The notes below the pieces were generated by a model that saw only the letters and a program-made list of their open reading frames with translations, was not told the origin of the DNA and searched no databases. The translations under genes were made by a program, and so were the position numbers. From positions 124,001-188,000 of the forward strand of contig NZ_CALART010000015.1 of the NCBI RefSeq assembly GCF_937888285.1: 64,000 nt of DNA, in the 5' to 3' direction. Below are positions 45,111 to 52,752 of this stretch, in pieces; the stretch's first letter is position 1; the number at the start of each line of letters is the position of its first letter. Source of the stretch: an uncultured Aquimonas sp. GTDB taxonomy: Bacteria; Pseudomonadota; Gammaproteobacteria; Xanthomonadales; Xanthomonadaceae.

Positions 45111-45734
45111 ATGCGAACTCATGCAAAGCCAATGTGGCACCTGCTGACGGCGGTACTTCTGAGTGCCATCGCGTTCGCGCAAGCGCAGGCAGCTGCAGAC
45201 CTTCGTGGCGGAGTGTTCCTTCCCGGCGGAACCCTGGTACCTTCCGGCGAGGTGGCCAAGGTGGTCCTGAGCGTGACCAATCTAGGGCCGGATTCGACAG
45301 CCGGCAGCCCAGGCATGGGGACTGTCTTCACACCCAATGTTGGACATCGCGACTTTGCCTTGCTTCGCTTGCCGGAGTCCGCACCCTGTGATGTGCAGTA
45401 CATCGATTTCGTCGCACCGCCCGGCCAGCTCTCGACGACAGCAGTCTCCATCTCGACCGAGCGCGTACTCGCACCCTCGGAGTCTGCTTCCTGCATCCTC
45501 GGCCTTCTGACGTTTCCTGAATCGCCAGCGATCCAGACGCTCAGACTTTCCTTCGGGCCGCTCAGCGAAGACCCGGACACATCGAACAATCGAGTGAACC
45601 TTGAGATACGCACTGGCGCACCATCAGTCCTACAACGCCCTGCACCAATCCCCGCTTCTGAATCTCTCGCGCTGCTGTTGTTAGCTGGCGGGATGCTTGC
45701 CGTTGGCGCGGCAGCCCTGCGGCGCGCCGGCTGA
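45111..45734 (+). CDS. exported protein with CTERM-like anchor, paralog 2
   Basis: 207-residue paralog of the preceding protein, sharing ADLRGGVFLPGGTLVPSGEV, YIDFVAPPGQLS, SISTERVLAPSESASC and DPDTSNNRV. Signal peptide LLTAVLLSAIAFAQAQA. The C-terminus PAPIPASESLALLLLAGGML followed by AVGAAALRRAG keeps the Pro-motif / membrane segment / Arg tail layout. ATG 45111 is chosen by alignment with paralog 1. 125 bp separate the two genes. The tandem copies have diverged substantially, so the duplication is not recent. Confidence 0.8.
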   Translation: MRTHAKPMWHLLTAVLLSAIAFAQAQAAADLRGGVFLPGGTLVPSGEVAKVVLSVTNLGPDSTAGSPGMGTVFTPNVGHRDFALLRLPESAPCDVQYIDFVAPPGQLSTTAVSISTERVLAPSESASCILGLLTFPESPAIQTLRLSFGPLSEDPDTSNNRVNLEIRTGAPSVLQRPAPIPASESLALLLLAGGMLAVGAAALRRAG

Positions 45735-45870
45735 AGCATCCCCGGAGCCAGAACTGGGTCCGCTGCGGGCACGCTCCGAGGGTCAGCCGACACATCAATC
45801 GAGCCACCACGCCACGCTGAACCGTGCCAACCGCTCGACCCATGTACCGCACATGCGAGAACTTGCCGCC

Positions 45871-46290
45871 ATGAAGAGCCCTGCCGCACCCTCCCTGCGC
45901 GTCGAGCCTGGGATTCAGGCCGAAGTCGAATCAGTGCTGGGGAAAAGCGAGACTCTTTCGGATTTCATCGCCTGTGGCCTCCGCTCGCGCGACGAAGCCA
46001 GGCGCGCACATGACTGCGTCGCTGCCGACATGTTGTCGCTGGCCTGCAGCGCAGGCTGGATGCTGCACGTGTGCGCCTGCGACTCCGCTGACGTCGTCCC
46101 CGCGAAGGCGGGGGCCCAGAGGGTCGAGCCCCGGTCGCGAGAGCGCTGGATCCCCGCCTTCGCGGGGATGACGAATCCAGGATTGTTCAAGACCAGCTGC
46201 GTCGGCGCGCGGCGTTGCGAAGATTTCCTCTCTGCGGCGCGCACTGGCCCTCCGCGTCCATTTCACGAGATGGCGTATGACTCCAGTTGA
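45871..46290 (+). pseudogene. decayed YlcI/YnfO-type antitoxin gene read through repeat DNA
   Basis: The first 60 codons read as an antitoxin-like N-terminus: PSLRVEPGIQAEVESVLGKS, ETLSDF, then IACGLRSRDEARRAHDC. Intact relatives of the YlcI/YnfO family, as I recall them, have an extra helix between these two parts, so an internal deletion is likely. After about residue 70 the frame runs through a repeat pair (46093-46172) and ends by chance at 46290. A start at 45853 is also possible. No toxin gene follows; nadE is convergent. Family identity is by memory of the motif, so moderate confidence. Confidence 0.5.
46093..46172. repeat. inverted pair of REP-like repeats (GTCATCCCCGCGAAGGCGGG type)
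   Basis: Left unit GTCGTCCCCGCGAAGGCGGG (then GGCCCAG) and right unit CTGGATCCCCGCCTTCGCGG (then GGATGAC) are near-exact reverse complements separated by 26 bp. Each unit is itself palindromic (CCCCGC-GAAG-GCGGGG). This is a family dispersed in many proteobacteria; the paired arrangement resembles BIME or REPIN elements. Confidence 0.75.
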
Positions 46291-46309
46291 TCCGTGACAG
46301 ACCGCAGCC

Positions 46310-47932
46310 TCACCCCCACCCCGAACAGATCGGATACCGCCGCTCGCGCCCGAATGCGCGTCGCGACACCTTGGGGCCCGGCGCGGCCTGGCGGCGCTTG
46401 TACTCGCTGCGGAAGACCAGTCTGGCGACGCGCTCGACTGTCGTCGCATCAAAACCCTGCGCGATGATCTCGACCTGCGACTGCTCCAGATCGACAAAGC
46501 GGTAAAGGATGGAGTCCAGCAGCTCGTAGGGCGGCAGGCTGTCCTGGTCGACCTGGCCGGGCTTCAGTTCAGCGGACGGCGCGCGCTCGATCACGCCGCG
46601 CGGTATGACTTCGGCCTCTCGATTGCGCCATTCGGCCAGCGCGTAGACCTCGGTCTTGTAGACGTCCAGCAGCGGCGCGTAGGCGCCGCACATGTCGCCG
46701 TAGATGGTGGCGTAGCCGACCGCGTACTCGCTCTTGTTGCCGGTGGTGAGCAGCAGCGCGCCCTCCAGATTCGACAGCGCCATCAGTAGCGCACCGCGCG
46801 AGCGTGACTGCAGGTTCTGTTCGGTCAGATCACTGTCGCGGCCGTCCAGCAGGCCGTCGAGGCTGCCGAGGAAACCCGCGAACGGCGGCTCGATCGGCAG
46901 GGTCAGCAGACGCACGCCCTGGCGCTGCGCCTGGTCTGCGGCGAGGTCCTGGCTCAGCTCCGAGGTGTAGCGCGAGGGCAGGCGCACGGCAGTGACGTTC
47001 TCAGCGCCCAGCGCATCCACCGCGACGGCCAGCACCAGCGCCGAGTCGATGCCGCCGGACAGGCCCAGCAGCACCTTCGAGAAGCCGCTCTTGCGCACGT
47101 AGTCGCGGGTACCACGCACCAGCGCGCCCCAGGTCTGCGCCGCGCGCGAGGTCTCGGCGTTCTGCGGCCACAGCATCGGCACCAGCTGGCGCTTTGCGGC
47201 ATCGAAGCCGGCCAGCAGCAGGTGCTCGGCGAAGCTCTCGGCCGGCGCGTGCACCGAGCCGTCGCCATCCGCGAGCTGGCTGGCGCCGTCGAACACGACC
47301 GAATCCTGCCCGCCCACCGCATTGGCATAGGCGATGGCCACGCCGCTCGCCGCAGCCTTCCGCGCCAGCAAGGCCGCGCGCTCGGCCAGCTTGTCGGCCT
47401 CGTAGGGCGAGGCGTTGGTGACCACGCAGAGCTGCACCCCCTGCCGCGCACGCTCGGCCAGCGGCTCGGGGTGCCAGATGTCCTCGCAGACCAGCAAACC
47501 GACGCGCACGCCGGCTATCTCGAAGACGCCGGCACCCGCCGCGTCATCGCTGGCGTGCACGAAGTAGCGCTTCTCATCGAACACCGCGTAGTTGGGCAGA
47601 CGCTGCTTGACGTAGCGGGTGAGCAGCCGGCCCTCGCCGATCACGCTGGCGACGTTGTACAGCGCGCCGTCGACGCGCTGCGGATGGCCGACGACAGCGG
47701 TGATGCCCTGCACCTGCGGGATCAGCGCATCGATCGCGGCCTCGCAGGCCTCGACGAAGCTCGGCCGCAGCAGCAGGTCCTCGGGCGGATAGCCGCAGAT
47801 CGCGAGTTCCGGGAACACCACCAGATCGGCGGCGAGCTCATCGCGGGCGCGCTGGATCAGTTCGAGAATGCGCGCGGCGTTGGCGGCGACGGCACCGACG
47901 GGGAAATCGTATTGGGCGATGGCGAGGCGCAT
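46310..47932 (-). CDS. nadE: glutamine-dependent NAD(+) synthetase
   Basis: 540-residue two-domain enzyme. The N-terminal nitrilase-like glutaminase domain has the Glu-Lys-Cys triad in FPELAICGYPPEDLL, TRYVKQRLPNYAVFDEKRYF and VGLLVCEDIWHPEPLA. The C-terminal NAD synthetase domain has the ATP loop LLGLSGGIDSALVLAVAVDA and LLTTGNKSEYAVGYATIYGD. Ammonia from glutamine amidates nicotinate adenine dinucleotide. Normal length. Convergent with the decayed antitoxin remnant. Confidence 0.95.
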   Translation of the reverse strand: MRLAIAQYDFPVGAVAANAARILELIQRARDELAADLVVFPELAICGYPPEDLLLRPSFVEACEAAIDALIPQVQGITAVVGHPQRVDGALYNVASVIGEGRLLTRYVKQRLPNYAVFDEKRYFVHASDDAAGAGVFEIAGVRVGLLVCEDIWHPEPLAERARQGVQLCVVTNASPYEADKLAERAALLARKAAASGVAIAYANAVGGQDSVVFDGASQLADGDGSVHAPAESFAEHLLLAGFDAAKRQLVPMLWPQNAETSRAAQTWGALVRGTRDYVRKSGFSKVLLGLSGGIDSALVLAVAVDALGAENVTAVRLPSRYTSELSQDLAADQAQRQGVRLLTLPIEPPFAGFLGSLDGLLDGRDSDLTEQNLQSRSRGALLMALSNLEGALLLTTGNKSEYAVGYATIYGDMCGAYAPLLDVYKTEVYALAEWRNREAEVIPRGVIERAPSAELKPGQVDQDSLPPYELLDSILYRFVDLEQSQVEIIAQGFDATTVERVARLVFRSEYKRRQAAPGPKVSRRAFGRERRYPICSGWG

Positions 47933-48033
47933 GGAGTCGTGGGTTCTTCAGTAAGTTGCGGGCAGCGCCGCGCTTCGCCCGATCACAAGGTGTGGCGCGG
48001 CAGGCAGGGTTGGCAGTAGGGCGGTGTGAGCAC

Positions 48034-48420
48034 TCATCGCCACAGCCGCTCGAAGGCGAAGGACAGCTGGCGGTGGTGGCGGATGGACAGCAGATAGACG
48101 CAGCGGCGCTCAGTATCCAGGGTGTAGAGCAGCAGGTAGTCGCCATGGAGGTATTCACGCAGCGCGACCGCGGCTCCGGGGTTAAGCGCGGAAAGCAGCG
48201 CCAAGGCTTCCGCTGATTGCGGCGGATGATCGAGATAGCGGCGTCCGATCCGTGGAAACCGCGCGAGGTTGGGCAGCAGTGTCTGGCGCAGCTCGATCAG
48301 CAGCACGTCGAAGACAGCAGTCGCATCGGCTTCGGCAAGAAAGGCCTCGATCGCGTGCAGGCGCCCCAGGAAACTGGCCGTCAGCTCGACGCGCCAGAGC
48401 AAGGCTTCCTGCGGCTCCAT
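48034..48420 (-). CDS. RelE/ParE-superfamily toxin
   Basis: 128-residue toxin of a type II system. VELTASFLGRLHAIEAFLAE, FPRIGRRYLDHPP, LREYLHGDYLLLYTLDTERR and VYLLSIRHHRQLSFAF carry the ParE/RelE fold, with the conserved Arg/His region near the C-terminus. It begins eight bp after the antitoxin stop. The C-terminus is complete; whether it targets gyrase (ParE) or mRNA (RelE) cannot be decided. Confidence 0.83.
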   Translation of the reverse strand: MEPQEALLWRVELTASFLGRLHAIEAFLAEADATAVFDVLLIELRQTLLPNLARFPRIGRRYLDHPPQSAEALALLSALNPGAAVALREYLHGDYLLLYTLDTERRCVYLLSIRHHRQLSFAFERLWR

Positions 48421-48428
48421 CGCGCGGA

Positions 48429-48731
48429 TCAGCCTGCAGCAGGGGCGGCGCGGCGGGCCTGCAGAGCGGCCAGCGCGATATCCGCGGGCTCGGTGCGGCC
48501 GGCTTCGATATCCGCGAGGCCGCGGCGAGCGTCTTCCAGCAGCAGCAGGTGGATACGTTCGCGCTCCAGCCGGTGGTAGTAGTCGAGGCGCTCGGCGTCA
48601 ATCAGGGCGACGTAGCTCTCGCCGTTCTTGGTGATGATCTTCTCGGCGCCGGCCTTGGCCTGGTCGGCCAGCTCGGACAGGCTGGCGCGGGCCTGGGTGA
48701 GGGGAACGACGTCGGCGGAGGTGATACCCAT
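48429..48731 (-). CDS. Phd/YefM-type antitoxin
   Basis: 100-residue antitoxin. The N-terminal DNA-binding domain has VVPLTQARASLSELADQAKA, GAEKIITKNGESYVALIDAE, the classic Phd/YefM pattern. The C-terminal tail is predicted helical and would neutralise the toxin. ATG 48731 is chosen because MGITSADVVPLTQAR fits the family. The adjacent downstream toxin and an operator-like repeat just upstream fit an autoregulated pair. Confidence 0.87.
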   Translation of the reverse strand: MGITSADVVPLTQARASLSELADQAKAGAEKIITKNGESYVALIDAERLDYYHRLERERIHLLLLEDARRGLADIEAGRTEPADIALAALQARRAAPAAG

Positions 48732-48751
48732 CTGCGGCTCCCATCGGTTTG

Positions 48752-48770
48752 CTGCACAGAATTCTGCACA
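48752..48770. promoter_or_regulatory. operator-like repeat upstream of antitoxin
   Basis: Two direct copies of CTGCACA (48752, 48764), with a palindrome CAGAATTCTG (48757-48766) between them, 21-39 bp upstream of the antitoxin start. Phd/YefM antitoxins repress their own promoter through such sites. Confidence 0.5.
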
Positions 48771-48889
48771 GGATACACCCGGCAGCCGGGCAGGCCGAGC
48801 CCGCGATTCGTCCCCGTCAGGGCCTGCACTCGGGTATCTGCGGAATCGTGGGGCCTTGCCGAACGCCCTGTCTGCCCGCCCGGAAAGAC

Positions 48890-48913
48890 AAAGGCCGCCC
48901 GAAGGCGGCCTTT
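48890..48913 (-). terminator. intrinsic terminator downstream of sucCD
   Basis: AAAGGCCGCC / GGCGGCCTTT, a 10-base stem with loop CGAA (as read on plus), followed on the minus strand by TTTGTCTTTCC. It lies 26 bp beyond the sucD stop. Confidence 0.8.
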
Positions 48914-48939
48914 GCATGCAAACGTGCTGAAACCCGCGC

Positions 48940-49815
48940 TTACTTGTTCATCAGCTCGAACAGCGCCTTGCCCAGATCAGCCGGGCTGCGCACGGTCTTG
49001 ACGCCAGCCGCTTCCAGTGCGGCGAACTTGCCGGCCGCGGTGCCCTTGCCGCCCGAGGCGATCGCGCCGGCGTGGCCCATGCGCTTGCCGGCCGGGGCCG
49101 AGGCGCCGGCGATGAAGCCGACTACCGGCTTGGTGACATAGCTCTTGATGAACTCGGCGGCTTCTTCCTCGGCGCTGCCGCCGATCTCGCCGACCATGAT
49201 GATGCCCTCGGTCTGCGGGTCGTCCTGGAACAGCTTGAGCGCATCGATGAAGTTGGTGCCGTTGATCGGGTCACCGCCGATGCCGATGCAGGTCGACTGG
49301 CCCAGGCCCACGTCGGTCGTCTGCTTGACGGCTTCATAGGTCAAGGTGCCGGAACGGCTGACGATACCGACCTTGCCGGGCTTGTGGATGTGGCCGGGCA
49401 TGATGCCGATCTTGCACTCGCCCGGGGTGATCACGCCGGGGCAGTTCGGGCCAATCAGCACGACGTCGTCGTAGCCGGCCAGGGTGTTCTTCACGCGCAG
49501 CATGTCGAGCACCGGGATGCCCTCGGTGATGCAGACGATGACGCGGATGCCGGCGTCGGCCGCCTCGAGGATGGCATCGGCCGCGAACGGCGGCGGCACG
49601 TAGATGACCGACGCGTCGGCGCCGGTCTCGTCAACGGCCTCACGCACGGTGTTGAAGACCGGCAGACCGATGTGGGTGGTGCCGCCCTTGCCCGGGGTGA
49701 CGCCGCCGACGACCTTGGTGCCGTAGTCGAGCATCTGCTCGGCGTGGAAGGTGCCCTGCTGGCCGGTGAAGCCCTGGACGATGACCTTGGTGTTCTTGTT
49801 GACCAAAACGCTCAT
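48940..49815 (-). CDS. sucD: succinyl-CoA ligase, alpha subunit
   Basis: 291-residue TCA-cycle subunit that binds CoA and carries the phosphorylated histidine (in KRMGHAGAIASGGKGTAAG). Also clear are IVQGFTGQQGTFHAEQML, IGPNCPGVITPGECKIGIMP and GGDPINGTNFIDALKLF. Normal length. It starts 20 bp after sucC in the standard sucC-sucD order and ends before an intrinsic terminator. Confidence 0.97.
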   Translation of the reverse strand: MSVLVNKNTKVIVQGFTGQQGTFHAEQMLDYGTKVVGGVTPGKGGTTHIGLPVFNTVREAVDETGADASVIYVPPPFAADAILEAADAGIRVIVCITEGIPVLDMLRVKNTLAGYDDVVLIGPNCPGVITPGECKIGIMPGHIHKPGKVGIVSRSGTLTYEAVKQTTDVGLGQSTCIGIGGDPINGTNFIDALKLFQDDPQTEGIIMVGEIGGSAEEEAAEFIKSYVTKPVVGFIAGASAPAGKRMGHAGAIASGGKGTAAGKFAALEAAGVKTVRSPADLGKALFELMNK

Positions 49816-49835
49816 GGGTGGGTTGTCCTTCAGGC

Positions 49836-51002
49836 TCAGGCGGCGGCGACGGCGGCGACGGACTTCTTGGCGCCGTCGTTGATGTCATCGGCCGGGATGA
49901 TGGCGAGGCCGGAGTTGCGCAGCAGCTCCTTGCCCTTCTCCACGTTGGTGCCTTCCAGGCGCACGATGACCGGGATCTTGACGCCGACTTCCTTCACCGC
50001 GGCGATGATGCCCTCGGCGATCATGTCGCAGCGGACGATGCCGCCGAAGATGTTGACCAGGATGGCCTCGACCTTGGGCGAGGACAGGATCAGCTTGAAG
50101 GCCTCGGTGACGCGCTCCTTGGTGGCGCCGCCGCCGACGTCGAGGAAGTTGGCCGGCTCGCCGCCCGCCAGCTTGATCACGTCCATGGTCGCCATGGCCA
50201 GGCCCGCACCGTTGACCATGCAGGCGATGTTGCCGTCCATGGTCACGTAGTTCAGGTCGTACTTGCTGGCCAGCACCTCGGTTTCATCTTCCTGGCGGAT
50301 GTCGCGCATCGCCACCAGCTTGGGCTGACGGAAGCTGGCGTTGTCATCCGAGTTGACCTTGCCGTCGAGCGCGACCAGGTCGCCCTTAGTGTCGATGGCC
50401 AGCGGGTTCAGCTCGACCAGCGACAGGTCGCGCTCGTTGAACAGTTTGTACAGGCCCAGCATCAGCTTGGTCAGCTGGCCGACCTGCTTGGGGTTCAGGC
50501 CCAGCGCGAAGCCGAGCTTGCGGCAGTGGTAGGGCTGCACGCCTTCGACGAAGTTGACGATCAGGGTCTGGATCGCTTCCGGGGTTTCTTCCGCGACCTT
50601 CTCGATTTCCACGCCGCCCTCGGAGGAGGCGATGAAGGTGATGGCCTTGGCGCCGCGGTCCACCAGCACGGAGAGGTAGAGCTCCTTGGCGATGTCGGTC
50701 GCTTCGGTGATCAGCACGGTGTCCACCGGCAGGGCGACGCCGCCCGACTGGTAGGTTTCCATGCGCGTGCCGAGCATCTCCTTGGCGGCTTCGCGGACGT
50801 CGTCGTAGGTCTTGACCAGCTTGACGCCACCGGCCTTGCCGCGGCCGCCGGCGTGGATCTGCGCCTTCACCACCCAGTGGTCGCCGCCCAGCTTCTTGGC
50901 GGCATCGACGGCTTCTTCGGGGGTGCGGGCGATATAGCCAGCGGGGACGGCGATGCCGAATTCGGCGAACAGCTCTTTGGCCTGATACTCGTGGAAGTTC
51001 AT
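49836..51002 (-). CDS. sucC: succinyl-CoA ligase, beta subunit
   Basis: 388-residue subunit with an ATP-grasp domain. It begins with MNFHEYQAKELFAEFGIAVP (start ATG 51002) and has WVVKAQIHAGGRGKAGGVKL, NLVELNPL-like SLVELNPLAIDTKGDLVALD and FLDVGGGATKERVTEAFKLI near the end. Normal length. The region upstream is repeat-rich and must contain the promoter; no suc promoter element was recognised by eye. Confidence 0.97.
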   Translation of the reverse strand: MNFHEYQAKELFAEFGIAVPAGYIARTPEEAVDAAKKLGGDHWVVKAQIHAGGRGKAGGVKLVKTYDDVREAAKEMLGTRMETYQSGGVALPVDTVLITEATDIAKELYLSVLVDRGAKAITFIASSEGGVEIEKVAEETPEAIQTLIVNFVEGVQPYHCRKLGFALGLNPKQVGQLTKLMLGLYKLFNERDLSLVELNPLAIDTKGDLVALDGKVNSDDNASFRQPKLVAMRDIRQEDETEVLASKYDLNYVTMDGNIACMVNGAGLAMATMDVIKLAGGEPANFLDVGGGATKERVTEAFKLILSSPKVEAILVNIFGGIVRCDMIAEGIIAAVKEVGVKIPVIVRLEGTNVEKGKELLRNSGLAIIPADDINDGAKKSVAAVAAA

Positions 51003-51588
51003 GCTGCACCTGGCTTCGGGGGAGGGCCCGGCGCGCAGGATCCGGCGCCGGAAGGGGCGACGCACCGTAGGGCAACCGGCGCGAGTCAGCGGGGCATTGT
51101 CGCCGTTCAGGCTGCCGATGCCAAGCAAACCATGGTCGGAGGGATTCCGACGACGGCCCGTAACGCGCAGTTCGACGCGGGATGGCGCCCCGCATGCAGC
51201 GCCGGGAAGCCCGCTTCAGGGCCGCACGGGGAACCCTGACCCACCGTTTCGATACGGCATACGGCGGGCCCCGCCCCACCGTGTCGATACGTCATAGGGT
51301 GGGCCCCGGCCCACCGGGGGCATCATCCTCGCCCCGGTCCGGCATGCCACCGCCGCGGCGGGCCTTGAACTCCGGGACGCCCCTCGGAGCCCTCGCGACC
51401 GGGGCAAACGTGCGCGCCCGGACATGACCGGGGCGAGAGCGAAGCTCGTGGTGGGCCAGGGCCCACCCTATGCGGATGAGGATGAAGCCCGTGGTGGGCC
51501 AGGGCCGAGCGTCGCTCTGCCAGGGCAGCCCCAAACGACGACGCCCGGCTCAGGGCCGGGCGTCGGGTGCAGCGGTGTGGCTGGAAGC
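51003..51588. repeat. repeat-rich intergenic region with several repeat A copies
   Basis: 586 bp between sucC (minus) and ax21 (minus). It contains repeat A copies at 51293-51315 (CATAGGGTGGGCC-CC-GGCCCACC) and 51450-51472 (GGTGGGCC-AG-GGCCCACC then CTATG). Degenerate copies lie at 51262-51280 and 51492-51507. The flanks of the last two share GGGCCAGGGCC after GTGGT, suggesting local duplication. No gene recognised; the sucC promoter must lie in the left half. Confidence 0.7.
51539..51565 (-). terminator. intrinsic terminator after ax21 gene
   Basis: Perfect 11-base stem CGACGCCCGGC / GCCGGGCGTCG with a five-base loop. On the minus strand it is followed by TCGTTTGGGG. It lies 23 bp beyond the ax21 stop. 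Confidence 0.75.
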
Positions 51589-52182
51589 TTAGAAGCTGAA
51601 GCGCGGGCCGAAGAAATACTGCTCCGCACCACTGCCGAACTTGGCGTCGGCCACCAGGCCCCAGCTCTTGTTGAAGTTGTACTGACCGCCGAGGCGGCCG
51701 TAGTAGTCGCCGCTTCCGGTGCCCTCGGTGCGCTCGTAACCGGCGTACAGATAGCCTTCGAGATTCGGCATCAGCTGGCTGCGCGCGCCCACTTCGGTGA
51801 AGTACGACTTGAAGGTGTGCGACAGCCCTTCGAAGTCCGAGCGCGCGTGGCCCACGCGGGCCACCAGATCGGTGCTCTGACTCAGGCTGTGGTTGTAGCC
51901 GAAGCCCAGGTTCCAGCGATCGAGGTCCACATTCGTGCGGAAGGTCTCGCCGGTACCGAGGACCACACCGGTGGCCTTGATGTCGGTCGCTTCGTAGCCA
52001 CCGAACACATGGAAGCGCGAGCCCAGGGCGATCGAGCCGTTGAGCGCGGCACCATCGATCTCGGCGCCAGCGCCGTTGATGCGGGTGTAGCCGCCTTCCA
52101 CGTAGTTGTAGGACAGATCGCTGGCGCTGGCGGCGAAGGGCAGGGTGGCCAGCAGGCCGAGGGCGATGAGGGAACGCGTCAT
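51589..52182 (-). CDS. Ax21-family outer-membrane beta-barrel protein
   Basis: 197-residue exported protein. Signal peptide SLIALGLLATLPFAASASD, then DLSYNYVEGGYTRINGAG, a hallmark of the Ax21 family of Xanthomonads and Stenotrophomonas. Repeated amphipathic strands follow (FHVFGGYEATDIKATG, LGFGYNHSLSQSTDLVARVG, YAGYERTEGTG) ending in YFFGPRFSF, a C-terminal aromatic last strand. Small barrel of about eight strands. Ax21 is secreted in vesicles; earlier claims of it being a quorum-sensing peptide precursor were withdrawn, so no signalling role is asserted. Confidence 0.87.
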   Translation of the reverse strand: MTRSLIALGLLATLPFAASASDLSYNYVEGGYTRINGAGAEIDGAALNGSIALGSRFHVFGGYEATDIKATGVVLGTGETFRTNVDLDRWNLGFGYNHSLSQSTDLVARVGHARSDFEGLSHTFKSYFTEVGARSQLMPNLEGYLYAGYERTEGTGSGDYYGRLGGQYNFNKSWGLVADAKFGSGAEQYFFGPRFSF

Positions 52183-52387
52183 GGGTGAACCTCCGTGTGA
52201 GTGGCGTTTCCGCCTCCGATCGAACAGAGGCGGCCCGGATTCATTCCGGGCGCTGCACGGACCGCTGTTCGCTGTCTTGCCAGGCGGTCCGTTCGGGGCA
52301 GCGGTGCGGAGTCTTGGCAGCGGCGATTGACGATCCGCTGAACAAGGTGGCGAACGCCACTTCTTCGATCACATGCGATTCAGTGAC

Positions 52388-52603
52388 CTAAACCGAGCCC
52401 TGCGCGCGCAGCAGCGGCGGCGGAACTTCGCGGCGCCGCTCGATGCGCTTCCAGACCCGCTCGTGGAAATGGTAGGCCACGGTGTTCAGTAGCGGCTCGA
52501 CCAGGGCCAGGACTCCACCAACGCGGACATCGCCGGTCAATGCGTAGCCGACACTGAAAGCCACACTGAAGTGGACGAGGGCGAAGCTGGCAGTCTTGGC
52601 CAT
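52388..52603 (-). CDS. DUF2061 small membrane protein
   Basis: 71-residue protein. AKTASFALVHFSVAFSVGYA, LTGDVRVGGVLALVEPLLNT and VAYHFHERVWKR are the complete DUF2061 signature, a small integral-membrane family with two helices. ATG 52603 gives normal length. It diverges from the methyltransferase-like gene. Function unknown. Confidence 0.9.
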   Translation of the reverse strand: MAKTASFALVHFSVAFSVGYALTGDVRVGGVLALVEPLLNTVAYHFHERVWKRIERRREVPPPLLRAQGSV

Positions 52604-52752
52604 GCTCGATGCTCCGAATGGGACGGCCTGCATTGGAAGCCGGGCCGCCAAGCGGGTCCAATCGCTTCTGCCCACGGCGGCGATGGCCGCCCGCTATCGA
52701 TGGCGGCTGCTTGCTGGGGCAGGATGCAGGCCCAGCCTCCCACCTCCCCCGC

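Noticed and set aside
45871..46290. Treating the antitoxin-like frame as an intact 140-residue gene
   Set aside because: The second half translates a non-coding inverted repeat pair; the first half alone has the antitoxin look and seems to lack an internal segment.
51003..51588. CRISPR-like array in the repeat cluster
   Set aside because: Repeat units are palindromic, of irregular spacing, in both orientations and occur elsewhere in the window; there are no cas genes.
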